Assembly (NCBI GenBank): GCA_015039365.1
Contig: WION01000004.1
Location: forward strand, 434,001 to 498,000
Reading direction: 5' to 3'
DNA length: 64,000 nucleotides
DNA from: Amanita rubescens
Taxonomy: Eukaryota > Basidiomycota > Agaricomycetes > Agaricales > Amanitaceae
The first letter of the stretch is position 1. Every line of letters starts with the position of its first letter. A program made the position numbers and the translations under genes. This document shows, piece by piece, positions 54,301 through 64,000 of the stretch. Under the pieces are notes generated by a model. It was not told the DNA's origin, made no database searches, and was given only the letters and a program-made list of their open reading frames with translations.

Positions 54301-56790
54301 GAAATAATTTCGCGCGTCTGCATCGTTGCTGGTGCCCAGACCCTACGAAACCACTTCAGGAAATTACAACGAATGAATGAAAAGGTGAGAGAATTGCCTT
54401 GAAATATTTTGAATCCCATTTCTTCGCATCCGGCGTCTCCTCCAACCACTTTTCGTACTCTGGAATCGTAAAAAAATCACGGCGTTGCTTGCCTTTGGTA
54501 ACCTGGTATTGAGTTAGATTGAACCTAATAGGAACAACAATCACCCTAATTACCCGAACAATAGGTGTAACAAATTCTACTAGGAATTCGGGTAGTTTCA
54601 ACAGGGAAGGATAAAAGTAGTCCAAGAAGTTGATGAGCAAGCCCTTGATGTGAGAACCGTCATGATCCTTGACGCGTATGAGTATTCGATATCAATTCTG
54701 AAAGCCTCACGTACCTGATCTGTCATGAGCATCAGACGACCATATCTCAGGCTTGATGTGTCCGTGTAATCCTTGTTGTGTTGAAGCCCCATGATTTTTT
54801 TGATGTTCTGAACTTCTTCGTTCTTCATAATTTGATCATGCCGCGCTTCACGAACATTTAGGAGTTTTCCACGCAACGGGAAAACGCCAAAATTGTCGCG
54901 ACCAACAACACCAAGGCCTGCTACAGCCAATGCCTTGGCAGAGTCTCCTTCCGTCAAAATGAGGGTACAACTTTTAGCGTGCCTCGTTCCAGCGTTATTC
55001 GCATCGGACAATTTGGTTAAACCCAGGATTCTGAACAATGTCATGATCCCCCCGTTTCACAGCAAGTTCACCTTGACTTACCTACTGCGTTTTGAACCAT
55101 CCGTTTTCTTGATTTGCTGATCAGCCTTTGCCTTCGCCCAATTCAGGATGCTATCAATTATAGAAGATTTTATGACTTTGACGAGGTCAGTTGTATTGGA
55201 TGCAGAAAAGGGATGCAGTACCTTTTTTCATGAAATCTTCAGACATCGCTGGTTTAGAGCCAAATTTGGACGACGGTAGAGTCAATGTTTCCTTCGTTTG
55301 ACTGTCAAACGTTGGATTTTCGATGAGAGCATTGACAAAGATCCACATGTGGTTCTTTACTTGAGCAGGTTTAACGGTTGCCGCTTTGTTCTTCTTCCCA
55401 ATTGCAGTCATCAAGCCTTTAGATATCTGATCCGCGATATAGGTTACATGAGTTCCACCCTTCACCGTGGAAATGGAATTAGCAAATGAGACGTGCTGAA
55501 AAGAGCCGTCTGAAACAGCGAATGCGATTTCCCATCGGGGGCCGATCTGTTCATAGACGACTGCTTGCTTTGGCTGAGCGGCACCCGATACATCCTCCGC
55601 CTCGGCACGAATAGAGTCAAGGTACATCTCGACATATTGCTTGAAATTCTTGACCTTGATACGCTCGTCGTTCAGGAAGACTTTGACATCCTTGACAGTA
55701 CCTGCGAGATCATAAACACGCTTGCGGAGCAGGCCTGCCGTATCTTCATCGATGTTGTTCATGCCAAAGAGCTTGAGATCAGGCTTGAAAGTGACACGAG
55801 TCCACTCTTCTCCCTTGGCATTCTTCGTGATCTTTGCCTTGCCACAAACGGACATATTATTGGTCCACGTCTGCTTATACTTCAGTTGACTCTCCTTGTG
55901 GGCTGTTTCGATGGTGAACTCGTGTGAATAGATATTGGCGAGTTTGGCACCGTAGCCATTTCGGCCACCGGTTAACTTCTTTTCGCTGTCATCGTAATTT
56001 GACGACGCTAGTAGATGGCCGAATATTAGTTCCGGAATATGCATCTTTTCTTTAGAGTGTATTTCAATCGGAATCCCTCGACCATTGTTGTATACAGAAA
56101 TCGTGGATTCTTCAACGTCAATGTTAACCCGGATAGTGTCCATGGAAGGATCGTTTGTCTTATATCTCGCTTTAGTTGCTGCATTGCCCGCATATAGTCT
56201 ACTTACCTTGTTGTCAGCAGCATTGACAAGAATTTCATCAACGATTTTGTAGAATCCGGGAACATATTTCACGTCTCGCAGGACCATCCGCTTTGAAGCA
56301 CTGTCAAATGTCCACATATTCGCCGTTATTGTATCCACGCTTCCAATATACGCGTCAGGTCGCTTTAAAATGTGTTCCAGTTGGGTCAGCTAGGAAGACG
56401 CGTTATTACTTTCAATCTGCAATGCCACCACCGTCGCGTACTTTGGTATACATCTCTGAAGCGGTCTTCTTTTTAGCGGGTCCATCCTGTTGCCGAGCGT
56501 CGCGTCCTTGCGCGTCTTGGTCATTATCTTCCGCATCGCTATCTTCCGCATTATCATTGCGCTCAACAAGGATTCGTTTCTCTGAGGAAGATTTTCCTTT
56601 GCTACTTGACTTTGTGGCAGTTATCTTCGGCTTCGCGGGGGCCTTCACTGCCTTGCCCTTTACAGGTGCCTAGACGTTTCTTGTGAGACGTGCGCTAGCT
56701 ACGTACTACCAAACAGACCTTCTTGGCTGGCGCATAGTTGTCCGACTCTGAGCCAGATAGAATTTCGAAATCTCCTTCAGATGAGCTCAT
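51315..56790 (-). CDS. TOP2: DNA topoisomerase II
   Basis: Essential type IIA topoisomerase. An acidic N-terminus (MSSSEGDFEILSGSESDNYA) precedes the GHKL ATPase (KIVDEILVNAADNK, NNGRGIPIEIHSKE, HLLASSNYDDSEKK, GGRNGYGAKLANIYSHEF). The TOPRIM domain has LILTEGDSAKALAVAGL, GVFPLRGKLLNVREA, and DQDHDGSHIKG built over an intron. The cleavage domain has PSVADGLKPGQRKVVWGCF, LAQTIINLAQHFVGSNNLNL, KDHASPRYIHTEPKNIARIV (active Tyr in PRYI) and LINGAEGIGTG. The C-terminal regulatory domain is Lys/Ser/Glu-rich with three 36-aa repeats. About 20 introns. Its length is as expected for fungal TOP2. ACGCGT and CACGTG sites lie 75-100 bp upstream of the start. Confidence 0.95.
51945..52260. repeat. 108-bp tandem repeat in TOP2 C-terminal domain
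   Basis: Three tandem units starting at 51945, 52053 and 52161 (period 108 bp, 36 codons); the third is incomplete and more diverged. On the minus strand each encodes GFVPIKPAATKRKPPAPKPA followed by KSTVKEEGLSESEQDE with minor changes. Units one and two differ at only a few positions, which points to recent duplication. The repeated peptide is basic-then-acidic and contains SxSE-type casein kinase II sites. Confidence 0.9.
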
Positions 56791-57241
56791 GGCGGGTGCA
56801 AATCGGCTGTTGAAAACGGAAGCACAGTAGCACGACTCCACGGTCGCGTCGGCGAAATGCACATCACGTGAGCAGAATCAACGCGTTCGCAGGCATCCAT
56901 CGATGATTCGATGATTGCTGCACTGCAGCGAACCACCGTGGACCCGTGGACGCCTCAATAATTTCCCTCCGGGGTTACCACCACTTTACTTCCCATCCTG
57001 ATTACGACAGTTTTTTTCCCCCTACAGGTTAAGAGTTCTAGGCACAATGCATGCGCACTTTCGTCCCCAAATTTTAATTTCACCCAAGATTCAGGATAGA
57101 AGTAGCAGATGATGTATATATGGGATGTACGTACCAGGGTCCCATACCCCCGCCAAAGCAAACAATTCGGAGCACTGCGCCGATGTCAAGTAAATTTTTT
57201 GTATAAAAGCCCTTCAAGTGTTCCTCCACAAGACGTGTCAA
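56791..57241. other. intergenic, divergent region TOP2 / 65-aa gene
   Basis: About 450 bp without a supported gene. 56800-56950 holds the TOP2 promoter elements. A minus-strand 68-codon frame at 56955-57161 shows no recognisable content. TATATATGGGAT-like sequence at 57114-57124 could belong to the + strand gene. Confidence 0.45.
56865..56886. promoter_or_regulatory. candidate CACGTG and MCB (ACGCGT) elements upstream of TOP2
   Basis: CACGTG at 56865-56870 and ACGCGT at 56881-56886, 75-97 bp before the TOP2 start codon. ACGCGT is the MluI cell-cycle box bound by MBF in fungi, suiting an S/G2-phase gene. Both are short motifs, so chance occurrence is possible. Confidence 0.35.
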
Positions 57242-57593
57242 ATGCCTCCTCCAAGCAGGTGAGCGCGTCCAATGCCTTTCACGCTTATTGCATGCCCACT
57301 ATTGTCACTTAAGTCAATGGATTGGTGTTCACGTATTTTTCTGGGATGCCAATGACACGGCCATCTATGGCACAGTCGTAGGCGACCAAACGACACGCGC
57401 AGATGTAAGAACAGTCTTTCACCGTCCATTCACCACGGCTAACGGCCTGGCAGGGAACTCATGTTTTAATTATAGAGACAAAATCAGGAAAATGTGTAAA
57501 TCTACCGTAAGTTCATTGTCCATGTCTACTGGCCATTGATATAATTTGATTTACAGCGCAGCTGGAGTCACCGTGGTACCCTCGCCTCAGTAG
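57242..57593 (+). CDS. small uncharacterised protein, 65 aa
   Basis: Four exons separated by three canonical GT-AG introns of about 50 bp splice in perfect phase into 65 residues: MPPPSSQWIGVHVFFWDAND, TAIYGTVVGDQTTRADGTHV, LIIETKSGKCVNLPAAGVTV, VPSPQ. The first exon carries only 17 coding bases. The sequence is a run of short beta-strand-like segments (GVHVFFW, AIYGTVVG, HVLIIET, VNLPAAGVTVV) and resembles a compact SH3/Tudor-like barrel of the type that binds peptides or RNA, but I do not recognise a named family. No signal peptide. It would be missed by a minimum-length gene caller. Confidence 0.65.
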
Positions 57594-57746
57594 CCTATGT
57601 TTTACCTTCAGTGTTTCGGTTTCTCGCTTAGTTTGCTCTTCTGATCACATAACAACTTTTCATTCCCGTGAAGTCTTAGACTCTTAGCTGCTGATTTATT
57701 TAGTTCTTTACGGTACAAATCTTAACGTCGGACGTTCGGACATCAA

Positions 57747-60700
57747 TCAAGGCCTCTTCTTGACGTTATTTACAATCAGGTTCTATGACAACTATGAGAA
57801 CAAAGTATCTTGTTTGCTTTTGCCATACCTTGTAATTCTGCACATCTCCCTTGAATTGGACGACGGTCTTGTCAGCACAAACCCAAAGCTGCAGCTCAAA
57901 ATTAGACCACTAATATCGACTGAGGTAAAACAGTCTCTATTACCTCTTTAGCCACGGCTGTGATAAATCTCTCGTCATGAGATATTATTATGACGCCACC
58001 ATTCCACTTTTGAAGCACAAGCATCAGCGCATCCAATCCCTACGTATCCATATTGTATCAGCTTCCAATAGCACACCTGACATAGCCGAACCTCGATATC
58101 CAAGTGATTAGTGGGCTAAGAGGGTGTCGGCTTGAGTCAGAGATTACCAAAGTGGCAACAGATAGCTTACCTCATCCAACAATAATACGTGCGGTTGTTG
58201 TAACGATAACACCGAGAAGGCGACACGCGATTTCTGACCTCCACTCAGGGTCCCGATCATTTGAAGTCTGTTCTGAACTATTTGTCACAAACCTTGACGT
58301 TGGTAACTGGTGACTAACCCAGTCATGCCACTAATCTGGAAGTTCCCCAGATGCGCCCTATACTCTTCTTCGCGTTTTCCTGGAAACTTCGATGCAAGGA
58401 ACTGGACAGGACTCATGGTTGGATTCAATGTGTCAACATGATGTTGCGCAAAATATCCACTGTATGACAGATGGGTTCAGGGTCGCCGTGCCGAAAAAAA
58501 GGACATACATGCGAAGACGACCATTACGATTTACTTGCCCCGACAGTGGCGTAAGTTCACTAGTTAATAACTTGATTCTATCATTGAAATGAAATCATTG
58601 AAGATTGGGAGATGACGCTGGGCTCACAAGGTAGATTTTCCTGCACCATTCGCACCAACGATTGCTATTCTTGAATCTAAGCTGACATCGAAATTGACAC
58701 GGTCAAGAATTAGCTTGTCCGGCGTATATCCGAATGTGACTTCAGATAATTGCAAAAGTGGGGTAGGAATCTTTTCGGCATCAGGGAATCTTCCCAAATA
58801 TGAGCATCGAACTCTTCATTAAAGCTGGAAAATGAAAATGAACCTGAATGTCTCTGTTTCTTCTTGCTCAGGAGGTTGCAAATCAGGTAACTACAAAAGG
58901 ATCCGCTGTCAATTCACATGTTCAGGGATACGGCACCTTTTAACAACCTTCTCAAGTATCTTGATCTTCATTTGCGCCTGAGCGGCTGAGGTATGTACAT
59001 CTTAGTAGGCAACAAGAGGGAAGTCATAGGACATGCCTCGATTAGCATTATATCTCCATCTGTCAATAAAGGCTTGAAGGTGCTTGCGATACTCCATCTG
59101 GGCCTCATATTCTCTCCGTAGATTCCGATCCCGCTCGGACTTTGTGGAATAGAATTGGGTAAAGTTCCTGAAGCAACATCAGAGAATATCACATGGCACG
59201 GACTCAATTACCCCTTGTAATAATCCAAGCGACCAGAATGTTGATGTATGATGTCCGTTGCAACTGCGTCTCTGCCATCATTAAAAGTTAGACTATTGCT
59301 GTCATCAACGGAGTTACTTACAGGAAAGCACGATCATGAGACCTTTTTGTGCATAAGTTTAATCTTTCTGCGAAAGAAGCAAGCACGCACACGACTAGAA
59401 GGGTACCAGGCCAGGTCTGAAGATAATCCTCGAGCCACGCCAATGCATTCAAATCAACTATTCCTTGATTTTAGCCCACATTCCAATGTATGACGCGAGG
59501 GACACACTATGATTTGAAGGTTCATCTAGTAACAGAAGAGCGGGCTAATAGAGGTTTATGTTAGCACAATCAGAAGTTGTGTCATTTACCTACCTTGACG
59601 AAGAGCGCACGCGCAAGAGCAAGCCTCATTCTAACAAGTCACCTAAGTCAAATCACCAGTTGAGAGATATATTATAAATACCTCCAGCCACCACTGAATG
59701 ATTTGGTTGGACGTTGCTGGTCCGCTTCGTCGAAACCAAGACCTGGGATGGTTGTTAGGCGCTTCAGATTGACTATCATTTTTAGCATACCGGCCAGAAG
59801 GGCTGCAGCGCGGGAAGGCCCACTCTCAGCCTCCATATCGGCAAGCCGTGCATGCACTTCCGCCAGCCTCGAAGAAAGTTCTTCTTTCGCTTCTTGCACC
59901 CTCCTGTCGTCATCTTCAGACTCCAGCTCTGCCAATTTTGCATCCAGGGACGCCTGCTCCTTCAACAGGTGATCTCTCCAAACATCGGCCTTAAGTACCG
60001 ACTCGATGGCTTTTGTATCATCCCCGACGATCTGTGCCACCATGTCAATGTGTATTGATCCGGCCATTCGAGAAGATACCGACTTCTTGCTCTACAAACA
60101 GTATCGTGATATGAGGTGGTATAGGAACCTCACGCATGGCAATATGGCGTAAGAGAGTTGACTTTCCGACGCCTTGTGATAGTTAGAGGCTGCTGATCAT
60201 GGGGATGCTGCGCTCACCGTTCCGTCCAATCAGGCCATAGCGTCGTCCATACGCCATCGTCAGTGAAGCGCCTGACCTGTTTGCAATGTCACATTCTTCT
60301 TTCTTCAGAAAGGTGGATGCACTCACAGAATCCTATTGGAACCGAAATTCACATCAATAGACGGTAGATGTATGTCTTTGCTCTTGTTCTTGGAAGCGGC
60401 GCTTGCCTCCAATGGATTGATCTGGTCGCTTGATTGTACAAACGAATCGCTTGAGGGAGGAGCAGGAAAATACCTTCATAAACATCTCTTCATAGGATTG
60501 CTGTCATGGAGGTTAGCTTCAGAACAGTAAGTCATGAAAGAGAGGACCTGTTTTTTGTATGCGTCAAGTAACTTTGAGCCCTCGTAAAGATCTCTTCTAG
60601 CTCGCTTTTCGATTTTAGCCTTTGGGAGACGAGAGTAAGCTAATTCAGGGTAAAACTGGCAGGCCAATGACCTTCAGCTTTGCTTCTTGTTTCTCGAGTT

Positions 60701-61126
60701 TTTTCACGTCAACTCGCGATGCTCTGAGAGATCATGAGACAAATTAATGCAAGTACTGTGTCAAACTACCCACTTTCCCTTGTTTATAGATTCCAGATCG
60801 ACACCTTCGGACAAGGCGATCGTATTGGACATTTGTGTCTTGCTCATATCCACAACCTTGTCCAGCTTTAACAATTTTGGACCCATCTTGTGTTTGACAC
60901 GGGCACTCAATTGGTCCTTCAAGCGATCATTCAGACTAAGCATCAATTTCTCCAATGCCTCGAGCTTATCGCCCGCAAGCGATCTGAGAATATCATTGGC
61001 GATTTGAAGAATGTCCTCTTCCTCGCCTGCATCATCGACGAGAAATCCAGAGAGGTACTGAACGATGACATCTTCCGTGTCAGGGAAATGGTTTCGAATG
61101 TCTGCTGCTAAATCATCGGACAACAT
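57747..61126 (-). CDS. GCN20: ABC-F ATPase Gcn20 (ABCF3)
   Basis: Soluble twin-ATPase that works with Gcn1 on ribosomes to activate the eIF2alpha kinase Gcn2. The N-terminal Gcn1-binding part reads [40 protein letters not shown], then [20 protein letters not shown]. First cassette: [20 protein letters not shown] (Walker A), [15 protein letters not shown] linker helices, [16 protein letters not shown] (signature) and [20 protein letters not shown] (Walker B). Second: [52 protein letters not shown] and [20 protein letters not shown]. It ends [11 protein letters not shown]. About 20 introns, one placed immediately before the two-codon final exon. No membrane domain. Confidence 0.92.
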
Positions 61127-61463
61127 CTGTAGTGGTTCTTGCTCAGCCTCTCAAAGATAACTTCAAAACTTACGGATATACACACAATTTATTGCCCCAA
61201 TTAATCTCTGTGGTCATGTCACGTTGTCACGCGAGGAGACCAAATTAAGTGTTTTCGCTGCCTCTGCCCTGCCTATAGTCTCCCAGTAAACTCGAACACG
61301 ACCCAACGCGGTCAACCAACAAGCCAATTATCTCTTTTGATATAGCTACGGCTCAGTGCTACCAACCAGCATGCGGGAGTTCACGGAACTTATCCTTAAC
61401 GTAGAGTGAAATATAGGCGAAAATGACTGTATAGCACCATTCAAGGACTTTACAAGGGCAAAG
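61127..61463. other. GCN20 upstream region
   Basis: Gap of 337 bp between the GCN20 start and the 3' end of the secreted protein gene. No coding content seen. 61190-61340 contains GTCACGTTGTCACGC and other short GC-rich segments that may belong to the GCN20 promoter. Confidence 0.45.
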
Positions 61464-63018
61464 TTATATGAACTCTCTGTTTAGCCAACGCTTCCCTTTC
61501 CTGCCCCGGCCTCCACCTCCGTTGCCCTGAAGTAGAGGTTAGATCCTATCGAAACTCAAGAAGATGAACGTACGTTTGCGCCCCTTTGGCCGCCCGCTGC
61601 ACCGTTCTTATTACCACCTGCAGCGTTATTGGCAGGGTTATTACCACCGGCAGGGTTATTGGCAGGGTTATTACCACCGGCAGTGTTGGCAGCAGTAGTG
61701 GTGTTATTGGCAGCATTATTCCCACCGGCAGTGGCAGTGTTATTGGCAGCATTACCACCAGCAGTGGCAGTGTTATTGGCAGTATTACCACCGGCAGTGT
61801 TATTGGCAGCATTACCACCGGCAGTGTTATTGGCAGCGTTATTACCACCGGCAGCGTTATTGGCAGTTCCGTTACTGGCAGCTCCAACTTGAGCTTTGAA
61901 CTAAAAGGACGTAAGTATGATATATTTCGGCTGCGTGGAAGTACTGACCCTAACGCAATCATCCTGACTTCCACGTTGTGCGATGGGCATGACAACCGGT
62001 TGATGATTCGCAGCTGAAGTCATTGTGCACACTCGGTAATCACCAGGAGGCAATCCACCAGCCACATCCGCCGACACCTGCCCCTGTGCGTCCGCGGCAG
62101 TATTGATACCCTATACACTACTAAGCCGACAGAAGAAATAGTATACAACATAAAAGCCAACCTTGAAGAAGGCAAATTTGGTCGGATCCGGGGGCGTAGT
62201 CGTACTTGTTATCGGCTGGACAGTGACGTGAGTATGGCCTATGATTTCATTGGTACTGGGGTCAAGAGTTTGCGGCGCCGCAAGATAAGTCTGTTGTGCA
62301 TTGGTGAAGACCCCTAATTTGATATTTGTGGAAAGAACTGAGATGGTAAAGTCTTTATTTGCTTCCACGACATCTCCATCTTGGGGAAAGATAAGTATGG
62401 TAGATACCATCTTGTCGGCAGAGGGAAGTAATCCCATGGGGGCATTATTGCATGAACCACCCTTGAGTTGCTGGCCATCGGTAAGGGGGAATTGTTTCAG
62501 AGTCGTCAGGCAGAAGTTGATAAAGTTGTTAGTCGAAGTCTCAGAGGCAGTTTGTCCTTGTTAAATGTTAACAAGCAAAATCTAATACTTGTACAGAGCG
62601 CCTACCGGCTACCGGAGGATTCTGCCCATCTTGCGCGAAATTCTTCGAAATGACGGAAGGATCGAGCGCTGAAGAACAGCAATCAACACAATATACAAAG
62701 TATGATAAGTTGCTTACTCGTAGAGGTCTGAGGATCACCACCGGCATTGCCACCAGCATTAGCGGTATTGTTGGCCCCAGCTGCGGTATTGTTGGCCCCA
62801 GCTGCGGTATTGTTGGCTCCAGCTGCGGTATTGTTGGCTCCAGCTGCGGTATTATTGGCTCCGCCTGCGGTATTGTTGGCTCCGCCTGCGTTTTTGTTGG
62901 CCCCACCTGCGGCCGCAAAGACATTACCCTGGTTGGCGCCTTGTCTGTTTCGGCCAGCGAAAACTGACGTAGCAGAAACAGAAGAAAGAACGAGGACGAG
63001 GATGAAAGCCAGTTTCAT
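61464..63018 (-). CDS. secreted Asn/Ala/Gly-repeat protein with agaricomycete-specific core
   Basis: Signal peptide MKLAFILVLVLSSVSATSVF leads into a repeat tract of about seven units of GANNTAA type. The core then reads SVISKNFAQDGQNPPVAG, FINFCLTTLKQFPLTDGQQL, GGSCNNAPMGLLPSADKMVS, DGDVVEANKDFTISVLSTNI, HTHVTVQPI and PPDPTKFAFFKGI, ending RVCTMTSAANHQPVVMPIAQ and GSQDDCVRV. This core matches a secreted family common in agaricomycetes (often mislabelled ribosomal protein S17); its function is unknown. A second repeat tract (GGNNAANNTAGGN) and a basic GGGGRGRKGKRW tail finish it. NNT sequons recur throughout both tracts, so heavy N-glycosylation is expected. Confidence 0.75.
61605..61890. repeat. 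tandem repeat coding C-terminal Asn/Ala/Gly tract
   Basis: Irregular array of 18-33 bp units built from GTTATTGGCAGC and ATTACCACCGGCAGTGTT-like blocks. On the minus strand it encodes GGNNAANNTAGGN variants. All units stay in frame, so length changes occur in multiples of three. Confidence 0.85.
62740..62915. repeat. 21-bp tandem repeat coding N-terminal GANNTAA tract
   Basis: About seven units of 21 bp (GTTGGCCCCAGCTGCGGTATT / GTTGGCTCCAGCTGCGGTATT) on the + strand, encoding Ala-Gly-Ala-Asn-Asn-Thr-Ala on the minus strand. The adjacent units are nearly identical, with transitions at two positions. Confidence 0.9.
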
Positions 63019-63100
63019 ATTGCCGAACTTCGCAGAAGTCTATGGATGACAAGGCAATGGCAGCGCTGCTGATGGGGGATTGAATGGGTGGGGACGACCC

Positions 63101-63108
63101 TTTATATA
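63101..63108 (-). promoter_or_regulatory. TATA box of secreted repeat protein gene
   Basis: TATATAAA on the minus strand, 83 bp before the ATG at 63018. It is the strongest TATA match in the window and suits a highly expressed secreted protein. The implied 5' UTR is about 50 nt. Confidence 0.6.
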
Positions 63109-63134
63109 CGATCGCCCATCAAGGTTTGATGTAA

Positions 63135-63853
63135 CTAAAACTGATACGCACGGACACGCACCGCCTTTGCTTTCTCAACGGCGCACATGAATGATGCCAG
63201 TGTGTCTACTTCCTCCCGCCCACTGATTGATAGCGTCTCTCTGAAATGCCGCTCTGCGATTCCTGCCAGCACCATATGTACATCGTCAACGTCAGCCAGC
63301 ACCGCCGTCCTTCCGCTCTCGTCATCTGCCAACCGTGAGCTTCGTCGCCGTCCTTCCCGTCGTGACCTATTTCCTGGCAGGGGTACCCCTGGACTTGTTT
63401 CACGCATTACAGTTCGGGCAGGATTGGCTAATGTTGCTGGGGACGGAGGATCATCTACTAGTAGCGGCGAGGGCCGGACTATCGGAACAATATTGAATTG
63501 TGTGAGATAGCGGTGCAATTCGGTTATGGACAGTTTATTGAACTCAACCTGTGCTCTGTGATGGGCGCCCAATGAATAACAAACTCCTGGCGTTGACTCA
63601 CGAGTGATGTGCGGTGTTCCGATAATTGATCAATGACAGGTCTATTTTGAGTGTTTACAATCGTTTCGACTTTTTTCCTTTTGTTGCGGGGCTCCCCCTC
63701 AACTCTGTCGGTAGCCTGTCTCTTCGTCGCCTGCGCTCCGCTGCCAGCTACGCCCAAGGCGGCGGCAGACGGCCCCGTGTAAGCGGCATCATCGTTAGGC
63801 TTTTTGCGAGCCGGCGGGCGCGGCCGTGCCGCGTTAGGAGGATTGGAGGACAT
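63135..63853 (-). CDS. SAP30-like Sin3-binding protein
   Basis: Subunit of the Sin3-Rpd3 histone deacetylase complex in the nucleus. Two exons. The N-terminus is basic and Pro/Ala-rich (NPPNAARPRPPARKKPNDD, EGEPRNKRKKVE: a nuclear signal). Then EHRTSLVEFNKLSITELHRY and LTQFNIVPIVRPSPLL fit the Sap30 Sin3-binding motif (L-x-x-L-x-R-Y), and the C-terminal VLAGIAERHFRETLSISGRE and VDTLASFMCAVEKA resemble the second helix bundle that ends SAP30 proteins (AVQRHF...). The middle is Arg/Ser-rich. Identification rests on these two segments. Start chosen at MSSNPPN; an earlier ATG at 63893 is in frame. Confidence 0.6.
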
Positions 63854-63950
63854 GAGGGACGGTAAGACGAGTAAGTAGGAGTGTGACAGAATCACTCTGG
63901 GCCACTGGCTTCATAACCTTGCTATCTCTTCCCATCATCCTCATACCATC

Positions 63951-64000
63951 ATGTCTTCCTTCGGCCATATCTATCGCGTTACCACTTACGGAGAAAGCCA
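63951..64000 (+). CDS. ARO2: chorismate synthase, N-terminal fragment at window edge
   Basis: Only the first 16 complete codons are inside the window: MSSFGHIYRVTTYGES. This is the standard beginning of chorismate synthase (MSTFGxxFRVTTYGESHG), last enzyme of the shikimate pathway making chorismate from EPSP. The gene is divergent from the SAP30-like gene with 97 bp between start codons. The rest lies beyond 64000. Confidence 0.85.
   Translation, partial: MSSFGHIYRVTTYGES

Noticed and set aside
56955..57161. 68-codon minus-strand frame upstream of TOP2
   Set aside because: No recognisable content and no exon to join; probably chance.
61546..61995. Long repetitive minus-strand frame (LPITLPVV repeats) and + strand Gly/Ser/Val frame
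   Set aside because: Alternative readings of the in-phase repeat; only the Asn/Ala/Gly frame connects to the conserved core and signal peptide.
62740..62915. Possible CRISPR array (regular 21-bp units)
   Set aside because: No spacers, eukaryotic host, and the repeat is coding.
61464..63018. Ribosomal protein S17
   Set aside because: The name sometimes attached to this family; the sequence has a signal peptide and no S17 motif.

Overview
The window is nuclear DNA from a filamentous basidiomycete, most likely an Agaricomycete. Almost every gene has several short (about 45-60 bp) GT-AG introns with CTAAC/CTAAT-like branch sites, genes are packed tens to a few hundred bases apart on both strands, and the protein types fit: a basidiomycete-style P450, a copper-fist regulator with a Cys-rich tail, and a secreted Asn/Ala/Gly-repeat protein with a core known to me from Agaricomycetes. 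Gene models were spliced by eye. Outer ends are the first ATG and the stop unless stated, and the spans include introns.

Layout. 0.2-5.4 kb: SmE, PEX10, the Mgr2/ROMO1-type TIM23 subunit, a glycerol-1-phosphatase-like HAD enzyme, a p23 co-chaperone and an uncharacterised membrane/secretory protein. 5.4-8.6 kb: a degraded accessory island with an ABCC-transporter remnant, a truncated ARL2 GTPase fragment and an intact-looking PD-(D/E)XK/Uma2-like gene. 8.6-15.2 kb: Mdv1-type WD40 protein, SprT-domain protease with SUMO-interaction motifs, and a P450. 15.4-24.8 kb: ribosomal protein uS14, a PUF protein, a UVRAG/Vps38-type autophagy protein and a Mediator-tail-like protein. 25-29 kb: S1/P1 nuclease with micro-exons, an HMG-box factor and a frame-disrupted class 1A dihydroorotate dehydrogenase. 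29-39.4 kb: TRAPPC5, a BTB protein, MFAP1 spliceosome protein, a flavin oxidoreductase, UMP1 and RanBPM/Gid1. 39.6-47.8 kb: copper-fist regulator, NFU1, ALG1, SDO1/SBDS, a BAR-SH3 protein and an ISA1-type protein. 48-64 kb: rhodanese-PTP phosphatase, DNA topoisomerase II, a 65-aa unknown protein, GCN20, a secreted repeat protein, a SAP30-like protein and the first 50 bases of chorismate synthase.

Most genes are single-copy housekeeping functions, so the order reflects compaction rather than pathway clustering. Several divergent pairs share only 37-71 bp between start codons (PEX10/MGR2, UVRAG/Mediator-like, TRAPPC5/BTB, NFU1/ALG1). I saw no tRNA, rRNA, CRISPR array or complete transposon. The oddest items are the island at 5.4-8.6 kb, the 16-nt and 5-nt exons of the nuclease gene, single-base insertions that break otherwise conserved reading frames (three in DHODH, one in RanBPM), and the small uncharacterised gene at 57.2 kb.
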